From Flabesymbios commensalis (Eukaryota; Annelida; Polychaeta; Terebellida; Flabelligeridae): a stretch of DNA of 64,000 nucleotides. The stretch lies in assembly GCA_964017125.1 (NCBI GenBank), contig OZ024905.1, forward strand, positions 32,337,534 to 32,401,533. Reading direction: 5' to 3'. Positions 1-10,853 of the stretch are shown piece by piece (position 1 is the stretch's first letter; every line of letters starts with the position of its first letter). The notes beneath the pieces were generated by a model, which saw only the letters and a list, made by a program, of their open reading frames with translations, did no database searches and was not told the DNA's origin. The position numbers were made by a program, and so were the translations under genes.

Positions 1-32
1 GTTTTTTAATTTCTGTGTTACGCCTTTAACAG

Positions 33-127
33 TTGAGCAAGATATAGAAACGAAATTCCCGATTTCTTATTTCGGACAAGCATGTCCAAGATAAGAAATA
101 CCGGAATTTCGTCTCTATATCTCGCAA
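33..127. repeat. Imperfect palindrome (hairpin)
   Basis: Two arms of about 40 bp are near-perfect reverse complements (GATATAGAAACGAAATTCC on the left, GGAATTTCGTCTCTATATC on the right) around a spacer of about 10 bp. The structure resembles a small foldback MITE. No target duplication is evident. Confidence 0.75.
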
Positions 128-1185
128 TTCCCACATCGAGTTTAAATAACACATTAAATGAATGTTTAAATTGTCCAAGTGTGATGGCGTTCTGCATCGA
201 ATTACCGTATTCGTATTTGAATATGTATTGTTCCAGCTAGATAGATGACAGCCCTAAATAAGTGAGAGCATGATACTTAGGGGCGGGAAATCCATCGAAT
301 ATAGAATCAAACTGTTATGGCCTTTAGTTTTCATGTCGGCTCCATATTTAACACCTAGCCATAAACGTCCATTTTCCAAGAAAACTGCACAAAAACCTCG
401 TGGGCGTGATATCGTATAAATCGTTTGCTGGATCGCATTAACATTTTGGAAATAATACATTAAAAAATGGCTCACGAGTCGACAGACATGGAAATATTTG
501 GAAATATCCAGCGGGAATGTTTTTAATGTTTTCCTGCTTAAACAGTCACCTCTAGTGTTTTTTTGATATATGTATGTCTATGGCTACTGTTGTATGGTTC
601 CGAGCCAATAGGCAATGTGTGACATCAGCACATACATGGAATAATCTGGTATGATTACAGATGGGAATATGTACAGTAAAAATATTCCATTATGCAAGCA
701 TATTATCTGACCTGTCTTATGGTTCTCTCTCGGTTGCGGAAGCACTTATTGAAGTAATCGATACCTTCTTCTCCTGCCTTCACATTGAAAAAATCACCTA
801 TTACTCCTGCTGGACCTGGTCTGTGAAAGGCCTGCAACAATTAAGTATGTTATACCTCTATACATAGCAACGAAAAAGACACTCTGAAAAGAGTAGAAAC
901 CAACAAATATATACAAATGCATATGTTACTGAAGTATGAATGAAAACAAAGTTACAACCATATTGTATATTAAAATAAAACATAAAAAGTACAATGAGCT
1001 TTAGCTAGAAATAGCTATTATAACGTCATGTACTTGTTCCAAATAACATAATAGACGTCCGGCCACATTCAAATTTTGACTTCACATGGCATTTAATGTT
1101 ACAAGCTGAGATCCACCACCAATCACTGCACAATAGGATCACTTTCATCACCAGGGTAGATGTCAGTCTCACTTTTCAGTTTTAA
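128..1185. other. No gene or repeat recognised
   Basis: AT-rich sequence with only short chance open frames. I see no exon of gene A here on the minus strand. Confidence 0.5.
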
Positions 1186-1189
1186 GGTC

Positions 1190-1680
1190 ATTTTTCAAGA
1201 TGGCGTCCAAGATAGCCGCTGAATTATACTAATACTTTGGAAATAGTGTAATTTCGTTAATTTTAGCCCAATTTTCTTTTGTAGTACACAATTTTAACTA
1301 GTTTATTGGGCAGTGAATCCATTCACACCACGCCCATACAATTTTGGGCAATATTTCACCTCTTTAATGCAAGAGGCTTTTTAGCGAACAGATCGTTAAT
1401 GTAAATTTTGACAGAATTAATATACATAATAACTTATTAAATATGAATAGTGATTATTTGCCTTCAGTACAATAATGATGGTAATGGAACGCTTATTGAC
1501 CAATTAATTTTGTTTTCAGTTATTCAAAATGGCCTCCAAGATGGCTGCCGCAGTATAGTCAGATTTAGAATACCTTGCGAACTGTTTATTTTAGCTCCTT
1601 TTTTGTAATAGACCATTTCAATTAGTTTGGAGCTTACTGAATCCATCTAAACCTCCATAAAAATTGATTCTGATTCTACA
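1190..1680. repeat. Two diverged tandem units with ATGGC core
   Basis: Segments at about 1190-1355 and 1515-1670 share the order: AAGATGGC-type core, 'atagtc/atactaat', 'tttagc', a 'tttgta(g/a)ta' stretch, then 'actgaatccat'. They look like an old duplication with a period near 330 bp. The core is the same ATGGC(G/C) motif seen in other repeat families of this window. Confidence 0.5.
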
Positions 1681-1689
1681 TATCTCCCC

Positions 1690-3870
1690 TTGCCAAAACC
1701 ACCAATAAAACCAAGGTTGACTTCGTGGCTATCAAACTATTAATAAATGACAAAAAACACATATATCTCCACGCATGACACATATATCATCAGACATATT
1801 GGATGATGATATGACACCAACAGACATGCAGATGTGCTTATATGCCTGGAACAGCTACAATTGCATATGTATAAGTATGATAAAATTTGTCCAAGTAATG
1901 TTAAAATTATATCCACTGGTTCTCAGCTTCCTGATGTTCATGATCAGCTACGATATTTATCTGGATAGTCTTCGTTGTCAGATGACAGGGATTACGGTAA
2001 ATTTTGCATAATAACAGCAACATATCTCAATTCGTCTAGAAAAGCCTTTACTTGTGCCATTGATAGTAATTCTAATTCTATATCTTTTTATTTTACAATC
2101 ACCATCGCTTTCGCCATAATTATCACGAAAATGAAGACCTACTTGTACAGCCAAAAATTGCAAGAAACCTGATGATGATGTCATATATCTTTGTTACTTT
2201 GTAACAAAAACTTGTGTCAATATTTGAGCTGTTTTTTGTTTATTTCCAGTGATCATACAAATATCTGATATTGTGCATGCTCAAAAAGTAAGCAAAAAAA
2301 TGTAGACACATATATTGTTGAATTCAACTATATTTTTAAAATCCAAGTTGATTAATTGCTTCATGGTCTTTCTATTAGCATCGCTACATATTCTGACTGA
2401 AAGTAAATGTGACATTGCTATTGTGCCCACATATTTATTGACATTGACAAACAGCAAACGTTATCTTGTCTTATATATCATATAAAAAAGTGAACAACTA
2501 CGGTATGTATAATATGAAAACAATCATAATTATGCTACTATCAAGGAGCTGAGAGGAGATCCATAAATCTTAATATTGGGTTAGTTTTTATCATCTTTGT
2601 CACGTGCCTTATAGTTCAAATACATTTTGATTTTGACAGCACCACATATATCTTCAGCTTTTTCATGTACTGCTGCACTAATACCTGGTTATTCCTCACC
2701 CTAAATGGCAATTCATCTTCATATGTTGAAATAGCTCAGTAAGTTTTTGTAGAAAAGCTGCAAAGACTCGGATTGCAAATTTAAATCGATTGTCTTGAAT
2801 AAAATCAAGTTATTGCCTATCACGAGTGTATTATCTCAAATTGTACTGTCATATATTTGTCTTTATATAACAGAAGATATACTATCCTGATATACTGCTG
2901 ATATACGTTGCCAGTCCTGTACTCCTAACAAGCTGTACCCACTGATAATAAATTGTCCCAGTGTCTCCCACTGATTAACAGTTTTGTTTTAGTTATTCGT
3001 CAATATTCAGAAGGACTGATTTGCGACAACAATCAATCGTTTTTGTCAAAAAGATTACTTTAAATTAGATGATTGTTTTCAATTTGATTTGTGGTCGGAG
3101 AGGCTTGAATTGGTATTGACATCATACATGGCGTAGTTTCTTTGAGCTACATAATTTTGAAAGCATCCAGTAATGAAATATTGAACTCTTTATGCTGTGA
3201 TGGGTTTTTTCTTCTTATTGCGTTCAATTTAGTGGCATGCTCAAAGATTGCGGGTGATCTCTTTCCTATGGGTGACAGAGCCATTCCCAGATACATAGAT
3301 TCAATGGAGAAAGATGTACCCATATTATGATTTTCCGAAGTTGACATATAAATGCCGACCAGACTCTATTGTCAAATGAGCAGCAATTATTTATATTTTA
3401 TTAATTACCAATATATCAGTCATCGCCATCTTAGATTTTAGTCCATGTGCGTTATCTTAAATGTTTTCTGGAAAGTAAACACAACGGCATGAGGCACACG
3501 ATAAAAGTTCATCATATATAATAAAATCACCCATCTACCACTATTTCATAAAGTATTTTGGAAATTTATTGATCAGCTCTGACGCAGCATTAGCCATTTT
3601 GTTTATCATCTTGGATATTGTCCTTAAATATAATTATATTTTAAAATTATTTTCGATAAAACTAATTACAATATTCTATTTTAAATTTTGATATTGGCAT
3701 GATGAGAAATCCTAGGTAGACACCAAAACCATGATTATAGGACTACTTCTTTTCTTTTTAGAAATAGGAATAATGACCATTTTTGACAAATATTTTTTTT
3801 GTGTTAAAACTAAAAGTCTGACATCTATTCATCTTGAAGATGATGAAATAATGTGAAGATTTTAGATGGA
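1690..3870. other. No gene or repeat recognised
   Basis: About 2.2 kb of AT-rich sequence. Short open frames on both strands have no recognisable domain, and I found no nuclear-receptor ligand-binding exon matching gene A. Confidence 0.5.
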
Positions 3871-3879
3871 TAAGGTCCA

Positions 3880-4330
3880 TAATCCAGACCTACATGATAT
3901 AACTATAAAACATCACAAAAATATGTATCTATCAAAATTATTACGTCGATTATGTCAAAAATGGCATTAATTTATCGTTTGGCCTTGGAAAAAATGGCGG
4001 ACATCTTCGATTTTACTCACAATGCAATGTCCAAAGTAGTTGTTTACCACACCACTATGTCCAGCATACCTGAAAACTATTATGGTAAACACCAAAATCA
4101 TAAATCTGCTTCAATTATGTCGAGAAATGGAATTGATCCATTGTTCGACCTTGGCAAAGTGGCGGCCATCTTGAATTTCAACAACAATGCAATACCTATG
4201 TCCGGCATACCTGAAAACCTTATGATAGACACCGAAATCATGAATCTGCTTCAATTATGTGAAAAATAGCATTATTTTTTGTTTGACATTGGGAAATGGC
4301 GGCCATCTTGTTGGATTTTCAGTTTTCTCA
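3880..4330. repeat. Tandem repeat, about three 155-bp units
   Basis: Units near 3945, 4120 and 4250 repeat the order 'attatgtc(a/g)a(a/g)aa', 'ttggc(a)aa', 'ATGGCGG(A/C)CATCTT', 'caatg', 'tccagcatacctgaaaac', 'accaaaatcat'. The short open frames across this stretch are by-products of the repeat. Confidence 0.7.
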
Positions 4331-4589
4331 AATTCCATAATGGTGAGAATTCTAAACCACCCTGGATATCATTATATACATACCAATGACCAATAATCAA
4401 AAGAAAAAAAAAATCAGCCAAAAATCCCTCTTTGGCTGCCCACTTTTCATCTTTAGCACACTACTGTGTCATGCTAGAACTTTGACTTCAATTTTTCGAC
4501 ATTAGAAAAAAAAAAATCCAGAAATCTACACATCCTCATCTGCGAAGACATAAGGTCATGATATAGTCACGAACATTCCTGATCTAGTT

Positions 4590-4870
4590 CCCGAGCCTTG
4601 TTCATGATATTGGGGTTGTTCATGAATCAGATAAGCCATCAACACTAACTCAGCAACACTAAAGTTCACGATGTTCATGAACTAAATAAGTTCATGTTGA
4701 TGTTCATGAATATCCACAAGTTGTTCATGAACATTCATCAACTTCCAAGGCTAGGTATTTTGATCTTTAAAATACACATAGTATCTATTCATGAACTGGC
4801 TTGATGAACCAATGATGAATGTTCATGAATGTTCATGAATATTCATCAACGTTCATCACTTGATGAACTT
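4590..4870. repeat. GTTCATGA-rich degenerate tandem repeat
   Basis: The words GTTCATGA and ATTCATCAAC recur at short, irregular intervals, giving a low-complexity array of about 280 bp. Confidence 0.75.
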
Positions 4871-4944
4871 CAACTCACCGGGAATGGCGCTAGGTCTTTC
4901 AATAAAAAGCACCACATGAGTGGCTAAACCCGTAGCTGGTGCTC

Positions 4945-5100
4945 AACCTCCCCCCCCCCCTCCATAATGTTAAAATTTCGTTTTTGAAAAACATAGCTCT
5001 GGTGCATTTTCTTGCACAATCAGGTCCGTACCGAGGGGGGGGGATGCGTCGGGTGCGTTCGCACACCCCTCCCCCCCCCCCTCCCCCCCCCACAGACAGC
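4945..5100. repeat. G/C homopolymer tracts
   Basis: Runs of C and G (about 4950, 5035 and 5070-5090) flank a short segment. Such tracts are prone to slippage and to assembly error. Confidence 0.7.
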
Positions 5101-5129
5101 AAGGTCCACTTTGTAAGGTTAGCGTTTGT

Positions 5130-5850
5130 TTTTAGGTACCAGTGACCTTAATCTAAGTGATCACTTGTGAGATTGCTTGATTCTTCAATTCTGTGTAACT
5201 ATGTCGCCAGAATGCGTTATTTAGTGTGTATTTTTCAAAATTTTCCGGAGGGCATGACACCGTACCCTCTACCCACCCTACAAAAACGGCCGCCACCACA
5301 TTCTTGGGTGAACTGTTTTTTTAAAATACCGGTAAACTTAATCTCTAGGCTTACTGATGATCACTTGAGAGATTGCTTGATTGCTTACATGAAATTCTGT
5401 CAAAATATGTCGCCAGAATGCGTTGCTGAGTGTGTATTTTTCATAAAAATACCACTACCAACCCTTCAAACACGGCCGCAACTATATTCCTGGGTTAACT
5501 TTTTCTTAGATTGGCCTACCGGTAAACTTAAATCTCTAGGCCTACTGATGATCACTGGTGAGATTGCTTGATTCCTTAATTATGTGTAAATGTGTTGCCA
5601 GAATACGTTACTTAGTGTATTTGCCTCCGTACCCAACCCCCCCTACCCTCCCCCTGCAAAAACGGGCCTCCACATTCTTGGATCACTTTTTTGGGGGGAT
5701 AGGCCTACCGGAAAACTTAATCTCTACTAATGATCACTTGTGAAATTGCTTGATTCCTTAATTCTGTGTAAATATGTCGCGTCTGAATGCGTTACTATGT
5801 GTGTATTTTTCAAAAAGAATCCGTGGGGGGGGGGCATGCCCCCGGAACCC
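5130..5850. repeat. Tandem repeat, four units of about 195 bp
   Basis: Each unit contains 'actgatgatcacttg', 'gagattgcttgattc', 'ctgtgtaaatatgtcgcc', 'gaatgcgtta' and 'gtgtgtatttttca', starting near 5140, 5350, 5540 and 5725. Units are separated by C-rich linkers. Confidence 0.8.
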
Positions 5851-6194
5851 CCTACAAAATCGGCACAATTAAGGTCCATAATATACTGAAACGCACCTAC
5901 CCAATCAATTTCCTGTGTACAGGCCGGTCAATGTCATTAAGTTGTATCTAATTTAATCGTGGGATACGATCTCAAAAACTCCCTCCACCCTCTTTGCCTG
6001 CGTCGTGGAATTTTTTGAGAAATCCGTTCTAACACCTTTGAAAAATCAATGACAATTTCTGGCGCACACCTAACAAACGACAATGCACTGGTCAAAATTG
6101 CTCATTTTTCAATGCGTTGGCCACGTGTGAGTGTAGACCTTTGGGAAGACGAGGTGTGTGTTTTGTTGCAGTTGAATATTATTAACTCACTCAC

Positions 6195-6658
6195 CAGATA
6201 AGATTCGTTCAACTCCATCATCTCTAAGTCAATACTGTTCCATACAGATGTGCAGGTCTTGAAAGAATCTAGTAGAATGTTATTCAGTTCTATCATTTCT
6301 TTTTCTTTTGCCAATATTTGATCACAGTGTACAAGTATTGGAATGTTGGTTTCGCTAATAGAAGTGCGTTCACGTTCCGTAATGCATTCAATGGTATATT
6401 CATGACTCGTTATATTCTCTGTTTGGAGAAGATTAGTATTTCGTTCTAATGCATTCATTGCATCTGTGATGTCAACGTTTGACATTGACATTATTGGGGA
6501 TTGTAAGCGTTGTTTCATATCAACAGATATGTCTTCAAAAGAACAGGGTTTTTGTGGCGAACTGGTTGAGTCAGAATATTCTTCATTTTGACGAATTCTC
6601 CTAACTTCCTCGACATCCTGTCTAACTTTGTCTAAAGGTGTGCGCCCGTGTCTAACGC
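6195..6658 (-). CDS. Receptor A exon: hinge and start of ligand-binding domain
   Basis: The acceptor 'ttctgttgcag' precedes a 464-bp exon. It opens with G-V-R-H-G-R-T-P-L-D-K-V-R, the normal continuation of a receptor DNA-binding domain, and ends at donor CTG|gtgagt. The exon spans about 154 codons against 82 in the matching exon of gene B, so the hinge is about twice as long; the extra part is rich in S, T, E and N. The tail (L-A-K-E-K-E-M-I-E-L-N-N-I-L-L) probably forms helix 1 of the ligand-binding domain. Confidence 0.85.
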
Positions 6659-8371
6659 CTGCAACAGAAAATAAGGTTTAGGCCTACCGGTAGTATGCAA
6701 ATAAAATAATGTTCAACGCTGGTCCATCATTGAACCAACACCAGCTCAATGTCCTGTGCTTGCTGAATGGAGATCACTGTGAAACTTAAAAAAGCTTTAT
6801 AATTTGTATTTATAATATTTAGAGTTGACGAATATGTGCCTAAACACAGCCATCATGGTAGGCAGTATAATAATGATACACAATTAAGGAGAAACACATG
6901 TATCGTGCGAGCTCAGTCATAGAAAAATGAATATTTATAGATAATAGTAATTATAATAAAAGTTCTTCTCTAGCACATAGAGTGCCCTGTGCGCTTTACA
7001 AAGAAGCTGTTTCTCCAAGGCGTTAAATTAAAACTGTATGCAGTTTGCATGAACAAACCCTTGCATAACTCAATATTGCAGTTTAAAACTTTTAGATGTT
7101 TCATCACTGATTACCACTTTCTGTTACTGCTCTTTCAGGTACGATGCAAGCTAGCGCACGAAATACTTCGATAGATGTAAATTTCGATGATCATTTCCGC
7201 AAGAGCATTTGGTGATCAATAGTATCGAATGGTGCTAAAAATTTGATGCATGAGTACCAAACATCCATCTCGTTCATCGTCGGTTGTGATATGTATCATA
7301 GCGATTTCGGTGTTATTGGCTGGTCTGTATCATCCTGTCATAATAGCAAGGAATTCCGTAGCGTTTACCGCGTGCACCCGCTGTTATAACGGCAGGATGG
7401 TTTATGTGCAGACAGGAGCTTGTCATGAAGGATGTATGTCTTTACGTGATTAATGAATCATTTTAGATTAGGTAAATCAATAAAGCTACACAAAAAATAA
7501 TTAAATTTTGCATCAATTGATATAATTTGCTTGAATTTAGGTCTAGTTCATATCCACCTAGCCACCTTTATGGAAGTTATTATACTTCAGTATTTAACTG
7601 ATTAATTTTATTGTTATTATAAGAATATGCCAATGTGTAATTAAATGATTTAAAATTATATGTACCTACCTGACATGGACATTCCAAGTGCTACACATTT
7701 CTGGAAGCGGCAATAGGAGCAAATTGTACGCTTACGTACAACCAGGCTACAATTCTTCTCTTTTTTGCAATGAAGTCTACTACTTTTGCTTAATGTCCGA
7801 CGAAAGAACCCCTGTTTCATAATTAAACCTGAACTTTAGAACATTTAAAAGAGAACATTTATTAACACATGTATCTAATAAAGAGAGCAGTCCACCACCT
7901 AGTTTTCGTCATGGTTGTCACAACGCCCAAATTTCTAGCTAGTGGGAATTTTACTTTTTATTGTTAAACTGCAATAATGTACCATAAATAAATCTAGATG
8001 AATGGTTGTTTCTTGTGATAAAATAATCATTTGTGACAACTATGGAATCGATGTAGCGATGTAACTAGCTTTGGTATATTTATTATAATAGATTTATTTA
8101 CCAAGTAACAAGTAGTTTATTTCTGATGATCTTTTGAAAAAGGTAAGACAGACCTTGCATGCCTCGCATGTATTCACGCCATAATGGAGACCAGTACCCT
8201 TGCCTCCACAAATCCGACATGGCGGCAATTCGTAAGTTTTCTCCCATTTCCGTTTTTTCAAAGAATCATTGCACAAGCTATTATCCCATCTTACAATATC
8301 AATACAGCTTTCATCATCTGATTTTGCGTCACCTTGATCGGAAAACTCTCCTGATAGTGAAGTTGACCCAA
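6195..8371 (-). CDS. Nuclear receptor A, NR1-like (partial; three exons in window)
   Basis: The minus-strand gene reads from 8371 leftwards through exons 8371-8154, 7811-7670 and 6658-6195. Together they encode a complete two-zinc-finger nuclear-receptor DNA-binding domain, a T-box/A-box extension (G-V-R-H-G-R-T-P), a long hinge and the start of the ligand-binding domain. Family knowledge: such proteins are nuclear, ligand- or heme-regulated transcription factors binding AGGTCA half-sites; NR1 (PPAR, Rev-erb, E75) is the nearest group by eye. Exon junctions are all GT-AG with consistent phases (0, 1, 0). The 5' exon with the start codon is not identified. The rest of the ligand-binding domain is not found between 1 and 6194, so it should lie beyond the left edge, or the gene is truncated. 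Gene B is a close paralogue in the opposite orientation. Confidence 0.88.
7250..7453 (+). CDS. Possible small secreted cysteine-rich peptide (67 aa)
   Basis: A plus-strand open frame inside an intron of gene A encodes a short basic/serine N-terminus, a hydrophobic segment at about residues 12-33 (V-V-I-C-I-I-A-I-S-V-L-L-A-G-L), then a compact cysteine module C-x2-C-x11-C-x3-C and a stop. An AATAAA lies at 7479-7484, about 26 nt after the stop. A possible acceptor (ctctttcag) lies at about 7138, so an upstream noncoding exon is conceivable. The layout is that of a signal-peptide-bearing or membrane-anchored mini-protein, but I recognise no family and codon evidence is thin. It may be a chance frame or a decayed gene. 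Confidence 0.35.
   Translation: MSTKHPSRSSSVVICIIAISVLLAGLYHPVIIARNSVAFTACTRCYNGRMVYVQTGACHEGCMSLRD
7670..7811 (-). CDS. Receptor A exon: second zinc finger
   Basis: This 142-bp exon encodes G-F-F-R-R-T-L-S followed by C-x5-C-x9-C-x2-C-x4-C, the second nuclear-receptor finger, then A-L-G-M-S-M-S. The D-box is K-K-E-K-N. Acceptor '...gaaacag|GGG' and donor 'TCAG|gtaggt' are both canonical. It is exactly the length of gene B's corresponding exon. Joined to the previous exon it gives the P-box E-A-C-K-G. Confidence 0.93.
8154..8371 (-). CDS. Receptor A exon: N-terminal region and first zinc finger
   Basis: Acceptor 'ttgctgttgcag' starts a 218-bp exon ending at AAG|gtctgt. The protein has an acidic, serine-rich N-terminal part, then K-R-K-W-E-K-T-Y-E-L-P-P and the first finger C-R-I-C-x13-C-E-A-C-K. 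An open frame continues upstream to a methionine at 8450, but the good acceptor and the paralogue's structure suggest that the exon begins at 8371 and the start codon lies elsewhere. Confidence 0.9.
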
Positions 8372-8379
8372 CTGCAACA

Positions 8380-8840
8380 GCAATGCATGTAATCTGGTGA
8401 TAGATGTATGTGGCTAGATGGCCAAGAAAGCTAAAATTACATTCTCGCACTCTCGCTGATAGAGCTCACTATGAGGCGCATAACGAAATAAGGCATAGGC
8501 ACATGTCTCGTCACGTCACACAAATGAAAATAGTAAGCCTATCTGTTGTAAATAGTCCAGTCAAATTGAACTTTGACACAGAACAAGTTGCAACATAATT
8601 TACTTTGATGGCACGCGACTCTACATGGGTATCAACATAACATATAAAAAGTCTTCAAAAATATAATGGGGGAACATATTTTTAAAAACCCAAACTTATT
8701 TTTTTTATATAAAAATGTATTTTAATTATAAAAATTACCAAATATAATAAAATTCACTAAATGATAAAAAATAAAGCACCAAACAGTTCAGAATAAACAA
8801 AAGAAAACATATTAAAAATCCTCTAAAATCCAATTGGTAG
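8380..8840. other. No gene or repeat recognised
   Basis: Sequence upstream of receptor A's first visible exon, AT-rich beyond 8640. No convincing 5' exon or promoter was found. Confidence 0.45.
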
Positions 8841-9315
8841 AAATACACTAATTTTCCATAAATCAAAGATGACAGCCGCCATTTGTTGACAATAATTTTT
8901 ATGTCTGACTTTTCAACAAATAAAGCTGGGGTAATTATGGTGATGTAGGATCATCTTGAAGCTCAAAAGACCTAAAATGTGGAAATGGGAATTTTAGCAA
9001 ATAGAAAATAGAAACAAGTATAATACATCTTTTAAAATTTATTTTTGCCCGGATAATCTATTTCTGTTTGGTGATTCAAGGTCATATATAAGGTCAAAAG
9101 GTCAATTTCAAAAGCAAAAATTATAAATATTATTATTAACAAATAGGGGATTACAAATGAGAACAATTGTAATACCTCGTTTTGGTGTGTTTTTTGACAG
9201 AATAATCCTATTTCTAGCAAATTTTGTATTATTCAAGGTCGTATTCAGGGACAAATTTTAATTTCAAGGTCAAGTAAGCAAAATATGATTTTTAACAAAT
9301 CCAAATTAAATTGGA

Positions 9316-9328
9316 ACAAGCTGAATAC
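9316..9328. repeat. Target-site duplication of SINE copy 1 (left)
   Basis: ACAAGCTGAATAC is repeated exactly at 9644-9656 on the other side of the SINE, as expected of LINE-machinery insertion. Confidence 0.9.
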
Positions 9329-9643
9329 AACAAATGAAATGAATCGGGCTTTAGACCACTTTTGTGCACATATATGCTAAATTGGGCCAGGAGAACCTCC
9401 TGATGGTGGTGAGATGAGTGGGATGACACTGCCCTCCAGCCACAGGATTTGAAATCCGAGCGCTGGCGGTCTGAGGCCGAGCACGCCACCTCTCGGTCAC
9501 GGAGGCTCCCCGCGATACTGAGTTTTACGAGTGGATGGGGAAGAAACATTTTTGTTTCTTTCAAACAGCCGTGACCGGGAAACGAACCCTGAACTGTAGC
9601 GTGAAAGGCAGCGTCGCTAGCCACTACCCTAGGGCCCCCGCCC
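9329..9643 (-). mobile_element. tRNA-derived SINE, copy 1
   Basis: Read on the minus strand, the head begins GGGCGGGGGCCCTAGGG and carries an A-box-like TAGTGGCTAGCG, then a B-box-like GGGTTCGTTTCCC about 40 nt on. The body is about 315 bp and ends in an 'atgaaatgaat'-type tail (minus: 'ttcatttcattt'). A perfect 13-bp target duplication flanks it, so this copy inserted intact into an AGGTCA repeat. A 117-codon open frame over it is a shadow. Confidence 0.88.
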
Positions 9644-9854
9644 ACAAGCTGAATACCTCTTGTTGGTGTGATTTTAACTGAACAAAAAATATCATACTAT
9701 TTTCATGATTTAAGGTCATCTTCAGTGTCAAAAGGTCAAGTTAAACGTATTCAATGTAACAACATATGAGGATATAATTTTTCCATATACAAAAAGGAGA
9801 AAGTATTTTTGTTTAATTCAGCTTGTGAAAAGTTGCCCTCTTCTATAAAATGAT

Positions 9855-10105
9855 GGGCGGGGGTCCTGGTGCAGTGGCTAAAGCTGCCTGCTTGGAAAGT
9901 CGGAGATCCTTGGTTCAAAACCCACTCTGGCCTTAAGTTTCAAAGAAACTGAGAGGTAACTAGCGGCCTCAGACCGCCAGGAATCGAATTTCGAATCCTG
10001 TGTTTGGAGGGCAGTGTCATCTCATTCATTTCACCATCCTCGGGAGGTTCCCCTGGCCCACTTTAGCCTATCTGTGCAGAAAAGTGGCCTAAAACCTCGT
10101 AATTT
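9855..10105 (+). mobile_element. tRNA-derived SINE, copy 3 (diverged)
   Basis: It begins GGGCGGGGGTCCTGGTGCAG and carries an A-box (AGTGGCTAAAGCTG) and a B-box (GGTTCAAAACCC). It continues with the same body as copies 1 and 2 ('ctcagaccgccagg', 'ggagggcagtgtcat', 'aggttcccctggccca', 'aaagtggcctaaaac'). It is more diverged than the other copies and I see no clear target duplication. Confidence 0.82.
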
Positions 10106-10124
10106 CTTTTTTTGTTTTATTTTG

Positions 10125-10345
10125 AATGGAGCACCCGCATCAGTGCTGGCGCTGATGTAGGCCGTGGTAGCTTTAAATAGCCGGCAATAGCGTGTTTGAC
10201 ATTAGGTCTCTCACGTGGGATGAATGGAGTTACCCAGAGGGAGTTATCCTTCCTTTTGTTACTCTGGGGACTATCCGACTCGAGGATAGCGGAGCTGTGC
10301 GAAATGTCACGGTGTTTCAGCAATAAATTGCACAGCGAAACCCAC
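10125..10345 (+). repeat. Dispersed repeat X, copy 1
   Basis: It shares 'aatagccggcaatagcgtg', 'gacattaggtctctcacg', 'aatggagttaccc', 'aggatagcggagctg', 'cacggtgtttcagca' and 'ttgcacagcgaaaccca' with an inverted copy at about 32735-33005. No coding capacity is seen. Confidence 0.8.
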
Positions 10346-10853
10346 TAGTACATTTGATGCAAAATCGTATAGAAAATAGTGCTCTGCAAATGGCGGCCAT
10401 CTTGAATTCATGTAAATTAGGTATCCATCAGCCGATTGGATTTTAGCAGATTTTCTATTGATGATTCTGAGCTGATTGGTGAAAAAAATAGCGATTTTTG
10501 GTGGGTCGTCTTTTCATATTTTTATTGAACTAATGTGGACAGCTGCCATCTAAAGTTCAATGTGTTAATTGACTGGAACGCTCTCCATATTGGACATTGC
10601 AATATAGACTTAGATAGTGTTGTGGACTTGCATTATAGAAATAGACAATTTTATCAATATAGATATAAAATCATTTTACAGCTAGGCAGAACATTCTCCC
10701 TGAAATCAACATGTGTTAAATGGCAGGTCGACTTTAAAGGGTGTTTTGAAAATATTCCCCCTCTTAGGGTAGGGTGGGGCAAAACTCCCCTGGGGGTAAA
10801 AGGCCCCCCTCTCTCTCATTCACACACTGATCATATTAGATAATTTATTTTTA

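Larger units (their letters stand above)
8840..9790. repeat. AGGTCA-rich dispersed repeat, interrupted by a SINE
   Basis: Units contain 'acaagtgtaatac(a/c)tctttt', 'ttttgac(t/a)g', 'aatctatttct', 'ttggtgattcaaggtcat' and 'aaggtcaaaaggtcaatttc'. Half-sites AGGTCA occur at 9079, 9091 and 9099, the last two separated by 2 nt (DR2). The same repeat lies at 14.4-14.6, 16.2-16.5 and 62.7-63.6 kb. Confidence 0.8.

Noticed and set aside
3142-3347. Overlapping 62- and 66-codon frames on opposite strands
   Set aside because: No domain, no splice context and no repeat relation; consistent with chance.
1-6194. Remaining ligand-binding exons of receptor A
   Set aside because: I scanned the minus strand for the D-Q-I-x-L-F-K and AF-2 blocks and found none; they must be off the window or lost.
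9292-9645. 117-codon frame M-G-G-G-P-R-V-V
   Set aside because: It lies over SINE copy 1; a similar frame over copy 2 (16705-17100) confirms that it is a repeat shadow.
9855-10105. A tRNA gene at the SINE copy 3 head
   Set aside because: A- and B-box-like words are present, but no cloverleaf closes and the SINE body follows.
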